Positions 36,320-44,712 of a stretch of 64,000 nucleotides of DNA are shown here, one piece after another. Numbering within the stretch: the stretch's first letter is position 1; every line of letters starts with the position of its first letter. A model generated the notes under the pieces. It did no database searches. It was not told the origin of the DNA and worked only from the letters and a program-made list of their open reading frames with translations. Source of the DNA: Paenibacillus sp. ACRRX (GTDB lineage Bacteria > Bacillota > Bacilli > Paenibacillales > Paenibacillaceae); contig NZ_JAKRNK010000006.1 in NCBI RefSeq assembly GCF_022346885.1, positions 280,404-344,403 of the forward strand. The letters are read 5' to 3'. Position numbers and translations under genes: made by a program.

Positions 36320-36628
36320 CTATACCGCATTACGTTCCATTACAAGAACCAAACAACCCTTTTCAGACCATGGTTCATGTTCTGTATTAGGTCCATAACA
36401 GAGATAAGAACCTGCTCCATACTCAACATCATTGCTGATAAGAGCTCCATCTAATACGAATAATTCCTCGGTATCCTTATGCGTATGTTGAGGGAATTTT
36501 GCCCCCGGTGCAAATCGCACGACATAACGCAGTTCACCATTCTCATCTCGCAATGGGATTTGTTCTATACCATCCATAACAAATTTCCACTCACTGTTTG
36601 TGATATCAACGGAAAATAAATTTTTCAT
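36320..36628 (-). CDS. Single-domain cupin protein (ChrR-like)
   Basis: The 102-residue protein has the ChrR-like cupin pattern: VVRFAPGAKFPQHTHKDTEE with the His-x-His metal ligands, LFVLDGAL, then YGAGSYLCYGPNTEHEPWS with a second His. It probably binds a metal and acts as a sensor or dioxygenase-like enzyme; substrate unknown. AAGGAGATG precedes the ATG. The divergent LysR regulator at 36719 probably controls it. Confidence 0.85.
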   Translation of the reverse strand: MKNLFSVDITNSEWKFVMDGIEQIPLRDENGELRYVVRFAPGAKFPQHTHKDTEELFVLDGALISNDVEYGAGSYLCYGPNTEHEPWSEKGCLVLVMERNAV

Positions 36629-36652
36629 GTTATCATCTCCTTCTATACAAAT

Positions 36653-36676
36653 AGTAATTTATAATGATATATTACT
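36653..36676. promoter_or_regulatory. Inverted repeat in the LysR/cupin intergenic region
   Basis: AGTAAT (36653-36658) and ATTACT (36671-36676) flank a 12-base AT spacer containing T-N-A elements. This position between divergent genes fits a LysR-type operator. Assignment is inferred. Confidence 0.4.
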
Positions 36677-36718
36677 CAATATGAACAAAAATGAACTATT
36701 CTTCAGGAGAAATGAATT

Positions 36719-37591
36719 ATGGAAATCCGTTTGTTACAGACATTTCAAGCTGTAGTCCAATGTGGTAGTCAGATAAAAGCAGCAAATCTGCTGCAATACG
36801 CACAATCTACCATCACCTTACACATCAATCAATTAGAAGAAACACTCGGCATCGAACTGTTTGAACGTAAAGGAAAACAAATGGTGCTAACCGAAGCCGG
36901 AAGACTTATGAAAGAACAGGCAGATATTTTATTAAATCAAGTGGATGTCATCACCGAAACCGCAAAAGAATTTTCAATCGGTCAAAAAGGACTTATTCGG
37001 ATTGGAGCAATTGATTCCATTGCCAAAACAAATTTGATTACCATACTAACAACGTTTATGAAAGAACATCCTCAAATTTGTCTTTCCATCGAAAGTGGCG
37101 TAACCCAACAATTTAGTCAACGGATTATCGCTAACGAACTTGATATTGCCTTATGTCCTCCTCCATCACCAGAATTAAATCTTGAATTTTATCCGTTGTA
37201 TGAAGAAAAGCTTTGTTTGATACTGCCAATCGACCATCCATTATCTACACAAGAAAAAATTTACATGTGTGATTTGGAAGAGGAAAGTTTCATTTTAACT
37301 GGACAATTGTGTGATTATCGGCGAAAAATAGAGCATGTTTTTCTTCATCATGGCTTTCATTTACACGCTAATTACGATGCAACCAACATGGATATGGTTT
37401 TAAATCTTGTATTACAAGGCTTTGGTATTGCTATGCTGCCTAGCAATTTCGTTGCCAATTCACATCAATACGCTGTTCGTGACATCGATGATATTTCAGT
37501 CGTTTTACCTGTTGGATTAATCCGCAAAAAAAATAAAGTCCTCAGCCCTGCTACAGAAAAATTGGTAGCTAACCTAATTTCATCCTGCTAA
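36719..37591 (+). CDS. LysR-family transcriptional regulator
   Basis: The 290-residue protein has the LysR winged helix at the start (RLLQTFQAVVQCGSQIKAAN, QSTITLHINQLEETLGIELF, ERKGKQMVLTEAG) and a two-subdomain effector region containing DIALCPPPSPE and GFGIAMLPSNFV. ATG at 36719 follows AGGAGA; a second ATG six bases upstream is out of frame. It is divergent to the cupin gene 90 bases away. The effector is unknown. Codon use is somewhat AT-rich. Confidence 0.93.
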   Translation: MEIRLLQTFQAVVQCGSQIKAANLLQYAQSTITLHINQLEETLGIELFERKGKQMVLTEAGRLMKEQADILLNQVDVITETAKEFSIGQKGLIRIGAIDSIAKTNLITILTTFMKEHPQICLSIESGVTQQFSQRIIANELDIALCPPPSPELNLEFYPLYEEKLCLILPIDHPLSTQEKIYMCDLEEESFILTGQLCDYRRKIEHVFLHHGFHLHANYDATNMDMVLNLVLQGFGIAMLPSNFVANSHQYAVRDIDDISVVLPVGLIRKKNKVLSPATEKLVANLISSC

Positions 37592-37780
37592 ACAAGCACA
37601 AAAACCAGTTCATGTTTGTCAAGCAGATCTACCTTGGTACCTAACAGATTTTTTATTATAATAATGTTTATGGAAATGACAAATAAACCTCCATTGGCGA
37701 GGAAGTTTATGGATTTTGTTGGATATTGTTAACGATGAACAAGCTTAAGCATTAGCTATGGTATACGCATGTTAAAATAG

Positions 37781-37815
37781 CAGCCACAGGGTTTATTAAA
37801 ACCTTGTGGCTGCTT
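37781..37815 (+). terminator. Terminator-like hairpin beyond the LysR gene
   Basis: GCAGCCACAGGGTTT and AAACCTTGTGGCTGC pair with one wobble and are followed by TTTT. It lies 190 bases after the LysR stop. The rest of 37592-38049 has one more stem near 37996-38024 (GAACCGGGG/CCCCGGTTC) and no gene. Confidence 0.55.
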
Positions 37816-38049
37816 TTCATATCACACAATAGATACCGAAAGTTAATGTTTAGTTTACTGACTATAAGCACATGCAACGAAGATTGCTGACTGTCGAGAA
37901 GGCTGCTCGTCCCGAAACAAGGATAACCTTTAGTTGTATTAGGAGATCCTGCCCATTGGTCGGGATTATTCTGGCACCTTGTCCGTTCGAAATTGGAACC
38001 GGGGCATCGCTATAACCCCGGTTCTGAAACCATTGAGCCGGAGTACACG

Positions 38050-38508
38050 TTAGGCTTGTTCTGCCCAGTTCGCCGGATATGTTACATAGATAAATCGTGC
38101 ATATTCTGGCACAGAAAATTGAATCTTACTTCCTTTTGGAATCAAGATCACTTCTCCTGGACCAGCTGACACCTTTGTACCGTCAATGATAACATCCAGA
38201 TGTCCCTCAATCACATAATCAATTTCATCATAGTTAAGTGTCCAGTCAAAGGTTGTTTCTTTCATCTCCATGATACCGCAGCCAAGTCTTGGACTTTCCT
38301 TTAGCGAGAAAAGATCTTTACAATAGACAATATCATTAGGATTGCCTGTATCGAGACGATCCTCTTCTGTTACTTTCATATTTGGCACTTTAACAGAAGT
38401 AATCCCTCCAGGACCTCTATGAACATTCTGTTCAATAGCATTTGCTCCTATTTCTTCCATGATAATTTTACGAACCATCTCTTCAATCATTTTTTTATCG
38501 ATACTCAT
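38050..38508 (-). CDS. eutQ: EutQ-like cupin protein, orphan copy
   Basis: The 152-residue protein matches EutQ, a cupin of ethanolamine-utilisation microcompartments. A helical N-region (IEEMVRKIIMEEIG) is followed by the cupin with VYCKDLFSLKESPRLGCGIM, FDWTLNYDEIDYVIEGHLDV, and AGPGEVILIPKGSKIQFSVP. EutQ has been reported to have acetate-kinase-like activity in Salmonella. Here no other eut gene survives nearby; a decayed coding stretch lies upstream at 38525-38815. GAGGAGGGT precedes the ATG. Function outside a eut operon is uncertain. Confidence 0.8.
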   Translation of the reverse strand: MSIDKKMIEEMVRKIIMEEIGANAIEQNVHRGPGGITSVKVPNMKVTEEDRLDTGNPNDIVYCKDLFSLKESPRLGCGIMEMKETTFDWTLNYDEIDYVIEGHLDVIIDGTKVSAGPGEVILIPKGSKIQFSVPEYARFIYVTYPANWAEQA

Positions 38509-38524
38509 GGGTACCCTCCTCTAT

Positions 38525-38815
38525 TTCTTAGGTGCAGTATTTTGGAACCATTTTACTTGCAATGAGCATTGCAACCATTACAGCTGTGACATACTTTTGA
38601 ACATCGATTCTGTTATTGGCTAAAAGAGATGTGAAACAAATTTCACTACGCTATATGACTTCTTTCTTCGTAATCACCATACGCGGCACGAAAAACGACG
38701 CCGCCATATATAGTTTGGATAAGACAAGTTGTGTTGTCATGTTCCCATATCTATTCCTGCACTAAACAATTCCTCTGCCATTTCCTTATTTCCCATAGCA
38801 TAAAAAAACACAAAA
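38525..38815 (-). other. Degraded coding stretch upstream of eutQ
   Basis: On the minus strand, pieces such as YAMGNKEMAEELFSAGIDMG, then SKLYMAASFFVPRMVITKKE, then VQKYVTAVMVAMLIASKMV occur in different frames with stops between. They look like protein but lack a start. In some Firmicutes eutH precedes eutQ, so a eutH remnant is one possibility; I cannot confirm it. A terminator-like stem with imperfect pairing covers 38815-38872. From there to 39420 no gene was seen. Confidence 0.25.
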
Positions 38816-39495
38816 AGGCCTAAAGTTATACCGCTTCCTGTCAAATAGGAATGCTATAACCTTAAGCCTCTTTGCTTTAGTAAGACTACGCCTTTGTAGT
38901 CCTATATTACATTATAAACGCGAATGAAACACGCTGTTCCACACGCTGTAAATTTAAATTGCATACTCCCTTATAGTTTATCCTCTAACTAGCTATTTAC
39001 AATAGATAAACCTAAACTATTTTGTGAACATTCTTCAACGTTGAATCCTTTACCATGCTCACAATCTTGAAGAGCATGTTCAAAACAATTTTGCAACAAT
39101 TCATTAACCTGAATTTCAAAATTAATTTTTTTGAAATCTAAATGGGGAGGAAATATTCGATTTATCTCCTATTGAACCTATAGGAAATAGAGAAAATAGA
39201 AGTTTGAACGTGATATTTAGATATTGTTGTCGTTGTTTACGCTTACCTCGGAATTGATCCAATAATTACCTTACCTTATACTGACATTTAGTAACCTATT
39301 TATTCAGCTAGCAACAAAAAAATTCAAGAGAATGGAAAGGTGAAAATAATAGACTTGGGTTCGCATTTAATCAGAACGTAAGCTTTCGTACTCGTCTACT
39401 CTTTAAAACTATCGTTCAGCTTTTTGATTACTTTTGACTTCAAAACGATAGTGCTCGGAACTAAAATACGGAACGATTACAAAGGAGAGATTTCT

Positions 39496-41391
39496 ATTAT
39501 TCACACTTACTCTAGATTAAAAAAAACGTTGTCCATCGCTCTAGCCTCGACATTGCTTTTATCATTAGGTACTTTGTCAAATGTAGCATACGCTTCAGAG
39601 AGTGGACAGTCCTTTCCGACGAGTGCATCATTCTCAAAAACTGCCCCTCCGATCTTCGAAGAAAAAATTGTTGTTAAACTTAAACAGCAAGCCTTCCACC
39701 CAAGCAAAGAAGGAAAACTTCAATTGCAACAAGAAATACTTCCGCTATCCGCTATACCAGAATTATCGTTTGACCCGCTAATCTCGCAGCAATACTTACC
39801 ATCAGCTAACAAAGGCGTTGCTGCTAGTCATTTTACATCGGTGTTTGAACGCTATTATTATTCCAAAATTCCCGCTGGCGCTGACGTCGAACAGTTGTTA
39901 CAAAAGTTGCGAAGCTCCTCGCTCGTTGAAGAAGCCTACTTAAGCAAAAAACCAGAATTAGCCAATGCGCCTATATCAAACACAACACCTGTCCTTCCAG
40001 ACAACGATCCACGCTTCTCTTTACAAAGTTATGCACAAGCAGATCCTCTAGGTGTTAACGCTCCGTATGCTTGGCAATTTGAAGGTGGAGATGGCAAAGG
40101 TATCAAGTGGGCCGATGTCGAGTGGAATTGGGCTTTAAATCATGAAGATCTAGCTGCTCACAACATACAACTTTTGCCAGGAGCCGTTAATGATGGAGAT
40201 GGTAGTCACGGTACGGCTGTACTCGGGGTTGTATCCGCGGTTGACAATGCTATCGGCAATATTGGGCTAGCAAACAAAGCAACGCCAATTGTATCCTCAT
40301 TAGTTCGTTCAGGTGGTACAGCAGAAGCAATTTTAGCAGCCACACAAGTGTTATCTCCGGGTGACGTTATTCTGCTCGAAATACAGATCGGTTATGGCGG
40401 TCCTTGGTTGCCTATCGAAACACAGCCGGCAGAGTTTGATGCAATCCAATATGCAACAAGCTTAGGTATTGTCGTTGTAGAAGCGGGAGCCAACGGTGGT
40501 GCTGATCTCGATCAGTACAAGCATTGGGACAATAAATATATCTTCAATCGGGATCTCCCAGATTTCAAAGATTCTGGAGCAATACTTGTAGGAGCGGGTT
40601 CATCAACTGCACCTCACTACAGACTCGGCTTCAGTAGCCAAGGCAATCGAATCGACGCTTACGGTATTGGCGAGAACGTTGCTACCTTAAGTTCAACAAG
40701 TACTGCTTCGACAACAGGTTATACTGACCATTTTAATGGAACATCTTCTGCTTCACCTGTCGTTGTAGGTGCGATTCTACAACTTCAAGGAATCGCTAAA
40801 GCCAAATTCGGCGTGCCGTATTCGCCAGATGAAGTTCGTAGAATACTGAGATGGTTACCGTTCAATACCCCGACTTCCGACATAGCAAATGATAGAATTG
40901 GTACCCTACCTAATTTAAAACAAATTATTACGAATTTACCTACCCCAGGTGCTGTACCTAACGATACAGTAGCACCACTAGCACCAACCAATCTAGTTGT
41001 TAATACTACCAATAACACAGTTAACTTGAACTGGACAGCTTCTACGGACAATGTTGGTTTGATCGGCTATGACATTTATGTAAATAACGATCCTTTTGCT
41101 AAAGCAAGATCGACTAGCAATTCTGCTACGATCAGTGGATTAACAAGTGGTTCATATACGTTTACTGTCAAGGCTCGGGATGGCTTTAGTAATTTGTCTA
41201 CGGCAAGTAACTCGGTGCCGGTGCAAGTTGCCGCCTGCCCAGCTCCATGGAGTGACTCTTCCACTTATGTTCAAGATCATATTGTTTCTTATAACGGAGT
41301 TAAGTATCAAGCCAAATGGTGGACGCAAAATGAACGTCCAGATCTGAAAAGTGGTCCCAACGATGTTTGGACTGTGCTCGGCCCTTGCTAA
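39496..41391 (+). CDS. Subtilisin-like (S8) protease with FN3 and chitin-binding domains
   Basis: The frame is open from TTG 39424, but nothing there has a ribosome binding site. GGAG (39484-39487) lies eight bases before ATT at 39496, which directly precedes a perfect signal peptide (LKKTLSIALASTLLLSLGT, then VAYAS). An AUU start (631 residues) is therefore likely. A propeptide-like region (about 35-150) precedes the S8 domain: catalytic Asp in KWADVEWNW, His in DGSHGTAVLGV, Ser in NGTSSASPVVVGA. An FN3 domain (APTNLVV to VPVQV) and a C-terminal chitin-binding CBM5/12 (PAPWSDSSTY, VSYNGVKYQAKWWTQNERPD) follow. It probably digests protein in chitin-rich material such as fungal wall or insect cuticle. 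Confidence 0.85.
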   Translation: MIHTYSRLKKTLSIALASTLLLSLGTLSNVAYASESGQSFPTSASFSKTAPPIFEEKIVVKLKQQAFHPSKEGKLQLQQEILPLSAIPELSFDPLISQQYLPSANKGVAASHFTSVFERYYYSKIPAGADVEQLLQKLRSSSLVEEAYLSKKPELANAPISNTTPVLPDNDPRFSLQSYAQADPLGVNAPYAWQFEGGDGKGIKWADVEWNWALNHEDLAAHNIQLLPGAVNDGDGSHGTAVLGVVSAVDNAIGNIGLANKATPIVSSLVRSGGTAEAILAATQVLSPGDVILLEIQIGYGGPWLPIETQPAEFDAIQYATSLGIVVVEAGANGGADLDQYKHWDNKYIFNRDLPDFKDSGAILVGAGSSTAPHYRLGFSSQGNRIDAYGIGENVATLSSTSTASTTGYTDHFNGTSSASPVVVGAILQLQGIAKAKFGVPYSPDEVRRILRWLPFNTPTSDIANDRIGTLPNLKQIITNLPTPGAVPNDTVAPLAPTNLVVNTTNNTVNLNWTASTDNVGLIGYDIYVNNDPFAKARSTSNSATISGLTSGSYTFTVKARDGFSNLSTASNSVPVQVAACPAPWSDSSTYVQDHIVSYNGVKYQAKWWTQNERPDLKSGPNDVWTVLGPC

Positions 41392-41409
41392 AAAATAAGA
41401 ACTTGATTA

Positions 41410-41455
41410 AATAATAGAGAGGTAGGGCATATCAATTCCCTACCTCTCTATTATT
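41410..41455 (+). terminator. Perfect 18-bp-stem terminator of the S8 protease
   Basis: Arms 41410-41427 and 41438-41455 are exact complements around a ten-base loop, beginning 18 bases after the stop. Confidence 0.85.
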
Positions 41456-41575
41456 ATCTTCGATAACCCCACTTTAGTTCTGTAAGTAAACTCCAATTAC
41501 AAAAACAATTGTCTTAAATAAAATATTTATATGGCGTTCTGGATTACACATGAAATAATAGATACATATTCTACA

Positions 41576-41663
41576 GGAGCGTTTAGCAAGCGCTAACTCG
41601 TTTTTAGGAGGGCTCTTGCCCGCGGAGAAAGCGTACTTTGTACCGCTTTACGCGCTCCTTTTT
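41576..41663 (+). ncRNA. Candidate structured RNA: closing stem plus three hairpins and a T-run
   Basis: Closing stem GGAGCG (41576-41581) pairs with CGCTCC (41653-41658), directly followed by TTTTT. Inside are three independent hairpins: TTAGC/GCTAA (41583-41596, loop AAGC), GGGC/GCCC (41610-41621, loop TCTT) and AAAGCG-TAC/GTA-C-CGCTTT (41628-41649, loop TTT, one bulged C). The cloverleaf-like layout over 88 bases with a terminator-like end is unexplained by the neighbouring genes, and no tRNA anticodon arm or T-arm is recognisable. It may be a small RNA, a riboswitch-like leader of the gene at 41861, or a repeat of a mobile family; the sequence alone does not decide. The rest of 41456-41860 is gene-free. 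Confidence 0.45.
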
Positions 41664-41860
41664 GGGGTGAGTATCTGCTATACTGTAAACTATGATGATT
41701 AATGCGGGATATCATTTTCAAACGGGATTGTAAACCAAAGTAAAAGATGGTTGAGAGGCAGTTGGATGCTTGTCAGCCGTTGGTTCAAGTGAAACGTGGC
41801 TAAGTTAAAGGGTAATTAAGTATTTTATTGAGTGATATATCGTTTTGAAAGGAAGAAAAT

Positions 41861-42385
41861 ATGATCTATTTTACCGCGGACTTGCATTTTGAACATGACA
41901 AAATTATTAAGCATGCGCATCGCCCTTTTCGCAGTGTGGGAGAAATGAACCAAAAATTAATTCAAAAATGGAACAAAAAAGTATCCTATACGGATGAGGT
42001 ATACATTCTGGGTGATGTGACAATGAAAGGCGGGATGGTGGCTAATCATTATTTATCACAGCTAAATGGAACGAAATATTTGATCAAAGGGAATCACGAT
42101 AACTTCGTTGATGACGAACCGTTTGACCAAAGTCACTTCGTCTGGATCAAAGATTATTATGAATTAAAACATGGAAATCATCATTTCATCTTGTTCCATT
42201 ATCCAATCCTTGAGTGGCATAAACAAAGACATAGCTCAATTCAACTGCATGGGCACATTCACTCCGATATTTCGTATAACCTAGAAATGCTTGAAGAAGG
42301 CATTAACCGCTATGATGTTGGCGTGGACGCGAATCTGTATGCGCCTGTGAGTATGGAAGAGATCTTGAAGACTTTGGACAAGTGA
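41861..42385 (+). CDS. Calcineurin-like metallophosphoesterase
   Basis: The 174-residue protein has the full metal-site set of a small MPPE: TADLHFEHD (Asp, His), YILGDVTMKGG, LIKGNHDNF, LFHYPILEWH and QLHGHIHSD. There is no signal peptide, so it is cytoplasmic. It belongs to the small phosphoesterase group often annotated as phosphoesterase or hydrolase of unknown substrate. GAAAGGAAG precedes the ATG. It is isolated: the candidate structured RNA is upstream and decayed sequence follows. Confidence 0.88.
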   Translation: MIYFTADLHFEHDKIIKHAHRPFRSVGEMNQKLIQKWNKKVSYTDEVYILGDVTMKGGMVANHYLSQLNGTKYLIKGNHDNFVDDEPFDQSHFVWIKDYYELKHGNHHFILFHYPILEWHKQRHSSIQLHGHIHSDISYNLEMLEEGINRYDVGVDANLYAPVSMEEILKTLDK

Positions 42386-42664
42386 GAAGTTTGAGAAAAA
42401 TAGTTGTTCGTAACTAGTCCTTTAAAACGCATGATACGCTTACTGCATGAAGTCTCCTAAATGAAGGTTGCCTTATGACCAGGTGCGAGAAAAACAATCG
42501 AAGTCGCTTCAATTATTCGCAGCGGCATGCCGTTCCCATTGTTCAAATTATTAACGTTTCGGATCTAAACTAGCAGGTCTATGCTGCTGTACACGGTGGA
42601 GATACCGATATCTCGGGATAGATGCCTTTTACCAGCAAGAAGATTGATGATGTATGATCTATTA

Positions 42665-42817
42665 TCAAGGCTTTTCCTTGTTATTCTGCAACACCAGTGA
42701 GCTCATAAAGCGAACAAAGAGGCAGCCGGATCTCGGGTCCACAGCAATATCCACATCGATCCCGTACACTTCCCGATACACCTCTTTCGGCCTATTTTCG
42801 ATAATTAACGTAATCAC
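42665..42817 (-). pseudogene. C-terminal remnant of a ferric-siderophore ABC ATPase (FecE/FhuC type)
   Basis: An open 50-codon run reads ENRPKEVYREVYGIDVDIAV then DPRSG. This matches the end of FecE/FhuC ATPases, where a G-x-P-x-E-V...VYGI..DI..DP motif precedes the final PY. Walker motifs are absent. It overlaps the stop of the binding-protein remnant at 42814 by four bases. Upstream stretch 42386-42664 shows no gene. Confidence 0.5.
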
Positions 42818-43168
42818 ATTGTTTTCCTCTTAAAAATATATGGTAGCATCTCTAACAACCGTTCACGTGTGATGGGATCTTCATAATTCCATGTAGCATC
42901 GATATAATGAATCTTACTGGAAGTTAACTTGGCTATAACCTTGATCTGTGGGCAGTGAGCAACTGCTTGCAATTCTAAGGGAGAACCCAAGATGAAGTTG
43001 CGATCTCCCCTGCTGCAACTACACGTTCTTTATAAGGAAGCGCTGAGTTGAAGGGAACAGTTGGAGCAATTTTCGACAATGCCTTTTTTCGGCTAGCTGA
43101 CTGTAAGTATTAATAATTAGATCGGGTTCTAAGTTCATGATCAACTCTAAGTCACCAGAATTTCCAGC
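42814..43168 (-). pseudogene. Remnant of a siderophore-type ABC substrate-binding protein
   Basis: The minus strand encodes GDLELIMNLEPDLIINTYSQ, then after a frame change VVAAGE-like pieces, and finally KIHYIDATWNYEDPITRERL followed by LEMLPYIFKRKTM-stop at 42814. The last block is typical of Fe-hydroxamate binding proteins and of AraC fusions with them (W-NY-D-P-I-T-R-E-R-L-L). At least two frameshifts are needed. The order binding protein then ATPase remnant on one strand shows a lost iron-uptake operon. Confidence 0.6.
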
Positions 43169-43172
43169 ATCA

Positions 43173-43904
43173 TTACGTTTCGCACCCTTTTGACAAGAGC
43201 CATTGCTTTATAACATCAAATGCCTGTTGTGCATCCTGTTCGTAGAAGACGGCCACCTCTTGCTGGTAAGCATAATTCAATCGTACATAGCCACCCAGTT
43301 GCAGGTAAAACAAAAAGCAAGTATATGGGGTCTCAATGGACAAATCCGGTGGAAAATCCGCTTGGCACATTCCGGCCAGCTCGGGCAGTGAAAGCTGGTT
43401 CTGCCCTGATGGAAAACGCAAAAAGAGATGGTTCCGAGTTCCCGTCCACGGTTCATAATAGACGGCCTCCTCTTGGCTGCTTCCATACACCTGACGGTAT
43501 ATTTCGTCCAGAACCAAGGCGTACATGCCATCGTCTTCCTGATCCCGTATCTGCAGGGAAATCGTCTTTATGTGCTCCGCATGCCGAGGCAGCCAGAGCA
43601 GCCCAGCCGTCTGAGGATGTACCGCCAGGAAATCACCGTCCATCGTTGTGCCTATAGCCTTACACTCGCCGATCTGTTGCTCAGTAATGGGGCTATCTTC
43701 GCCATGCTCCCATAACCCGTACTCGGCAAAGGGTTTTAGCACCTCCGAATCAGGCAATTGGACATTGATCCATCCTCTGTAAGTTCCTTCACCAAAGCGC
43801 TGCAAAAAGCGAAGGTAGCCTGGTGGATAAATAGCAGCATCTTCCTTCGCCAGCAGTAGGTTCTGGCTCTCAGACAGCGGCTTTTGCTGAGATACGATGT
43901 ACAT
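43173..43904 (-). CDS. SMI1/KNR4-family protein
   Basis: The 243-residue protein has the SMI1/KNR4 (SUKH) layout: an N-terminal helix and YPPGYLRFLQRFGEGTYRGW as the core start, the middle FLAVHPQTAGLLWLPRH with the acidic patch, and a helical tail. SUKH proteins often act as immunity proteins against polymorphic or contact-dependent toxins. GGGGGAGTATTC precedes the ATG. It is the last of a same-strand group of SMI1-like genes (43173-46660), with no toxin gene in view. Confidence 0.78.
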   Translation of the reverse strand: MYIVSQQKPLSESQNLLLAKEDAAIYPPGYLRFLQRFGEGTYRGWINVQLPDSEVLKPFAEYGLWEHGEDSPITEQQIGECKAIGTTMDGDFLAVHPQTAGLLWLPRHAEHIKTISLQIRDQEDDGMYALVLDEIYRQVYGSSQEEAVYYEPWTGTRNHLFLRFPSGQNQLSLPELAGMCQADFPPDLSIETPYTCFLFYLQLGGYVRLNYAYQQEVAVFYEQDAQQAFDVIKQWLLSKGCET

Positions 43905-44003
43905 GAATACTCCCCCTGTCTTTCAATTCGCTGATGGATTTCAAAAAATGGACATGCAAGACTTCATACCACCGTGGCCACAAAACCCACAGAATTGGAT
44001 TAG

Positions 44004-44447
44004 TTACCATTCATAAAAATTTTCCTTGATCATTTCCTCAAATGAATCTGCTAATAACTTGATCTCCCCGGTATCGTGATAACAGATGCAAACCTTTCCC
44101 GCTTGATTAATGATAATCGGGTCGCCGGACCCATCCATGGAAATGACATAACTGGTTCGTAAAACATCTGCAAAGGGAAGTTCCTTGCATTGCTCTCGGA
44201 ACTCCAGCGTCAAATCGACAACCGTTTCATTTCCGAGACTAGAGCCATTTGAGAATGCATGTATCGCAAGACCAGCATATGCTCCCCCAAAGGTCTTGAT
44301 AAAGTGGACGTAATCCTCATGAAAGATTACATTCAGCCGTTGCTGAGCCTTAACAATTTCCTCTTGGCTCGCCGGCATGCCTACTAGTGTTCTATGATCT
44401 TCCCGATGAAGAAAAAGTTTTAATCTCTCCATTAACGCGTTTTTCAT
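44004..44447 (-). CDS. SMI1/KNR4-family protein, short form
   Basis: The 147-residue protein shows the compact SUKH fold: SQEEIVKAQQRLNVIFHEDY, FIKTFGGAYAGLAIHAFSNG, an I-SMDGSGDPIIIN strand pair and a closing SFEEMIKENFYEW. It resembles YobK-like immunity proteins that neutralise LXG or related toxins. AAGGAGATAACC precedes the ATG. It lies 100 bases before the SMI1 gene ending at 43904 and may be cotranscribed. The target toxin is unknown. Confidence 0.8.
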   Translation of the reverse strand: MKNALMERLKLFLHREDHRTLVGMPASQEEIVKAQQRLNVIFHEDYVHFIKTFGGAYAGLAIHAFSNGSSLGNETVVDLTLEFREQCKELPFADVLRTSYVISMDGSGDPIIINQAGKVCICYHDTGEIKLLADSFEEMIKENFYEW

Positions 44448-44509
44448 AGGTTATCTCCTTCCCAGACAATGCTGTTTCAGGATAAACTTCGTCTGTTTTT
44501 ATTGGAATC

Positions 44510-44647
44510 TCATATCAGTGTGACTTGGCTACGTGTAAAGCCATCCATCCGCCGGATGATTTCCAGGCTCTTTTCAAGCGATGCATAAGAATGCTCGATC
44601 GTGCTCGCTACAGCTCCATTCCGCTGTTTCTCATAAATGGTGATCAC
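44510..44647 (-). CDS. Small ORF or truncated gene, unknown
   Basis: GTG at 44647 with AAAGGG upstream opens a 45-codon frame of plausible protein composition (ITIYEKQRNG, EHSYASLEKSLEIIRRMDGF). It is short and may be the tail of a decayed immunity-type gene. No family recognised. Confidence 0.3.
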   Translation of the reverse strand: MITIYEKQRNGAVASTIEHSYASLEKSLEIIRRMDGFTRSQVTLI

Positions 44648-44712
44648 TGGTCAACAACCCTTTACCATATGTAACTTGCTAATCCCACTGCCCGCTCCTT
44701 ATCTCTTTGATG

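Noticed and set aside
41576..41663. tRNA gene
   Set aside because: No anticodon arm, T-arm sequence or CCA-type end fits; the four-stem shape is only superficially similar.
43220..43657. Plus frames inside the SMI1 gene
   Set aside because: They mirror the antisense strand of the SMI1 gene and carry no independent signals.
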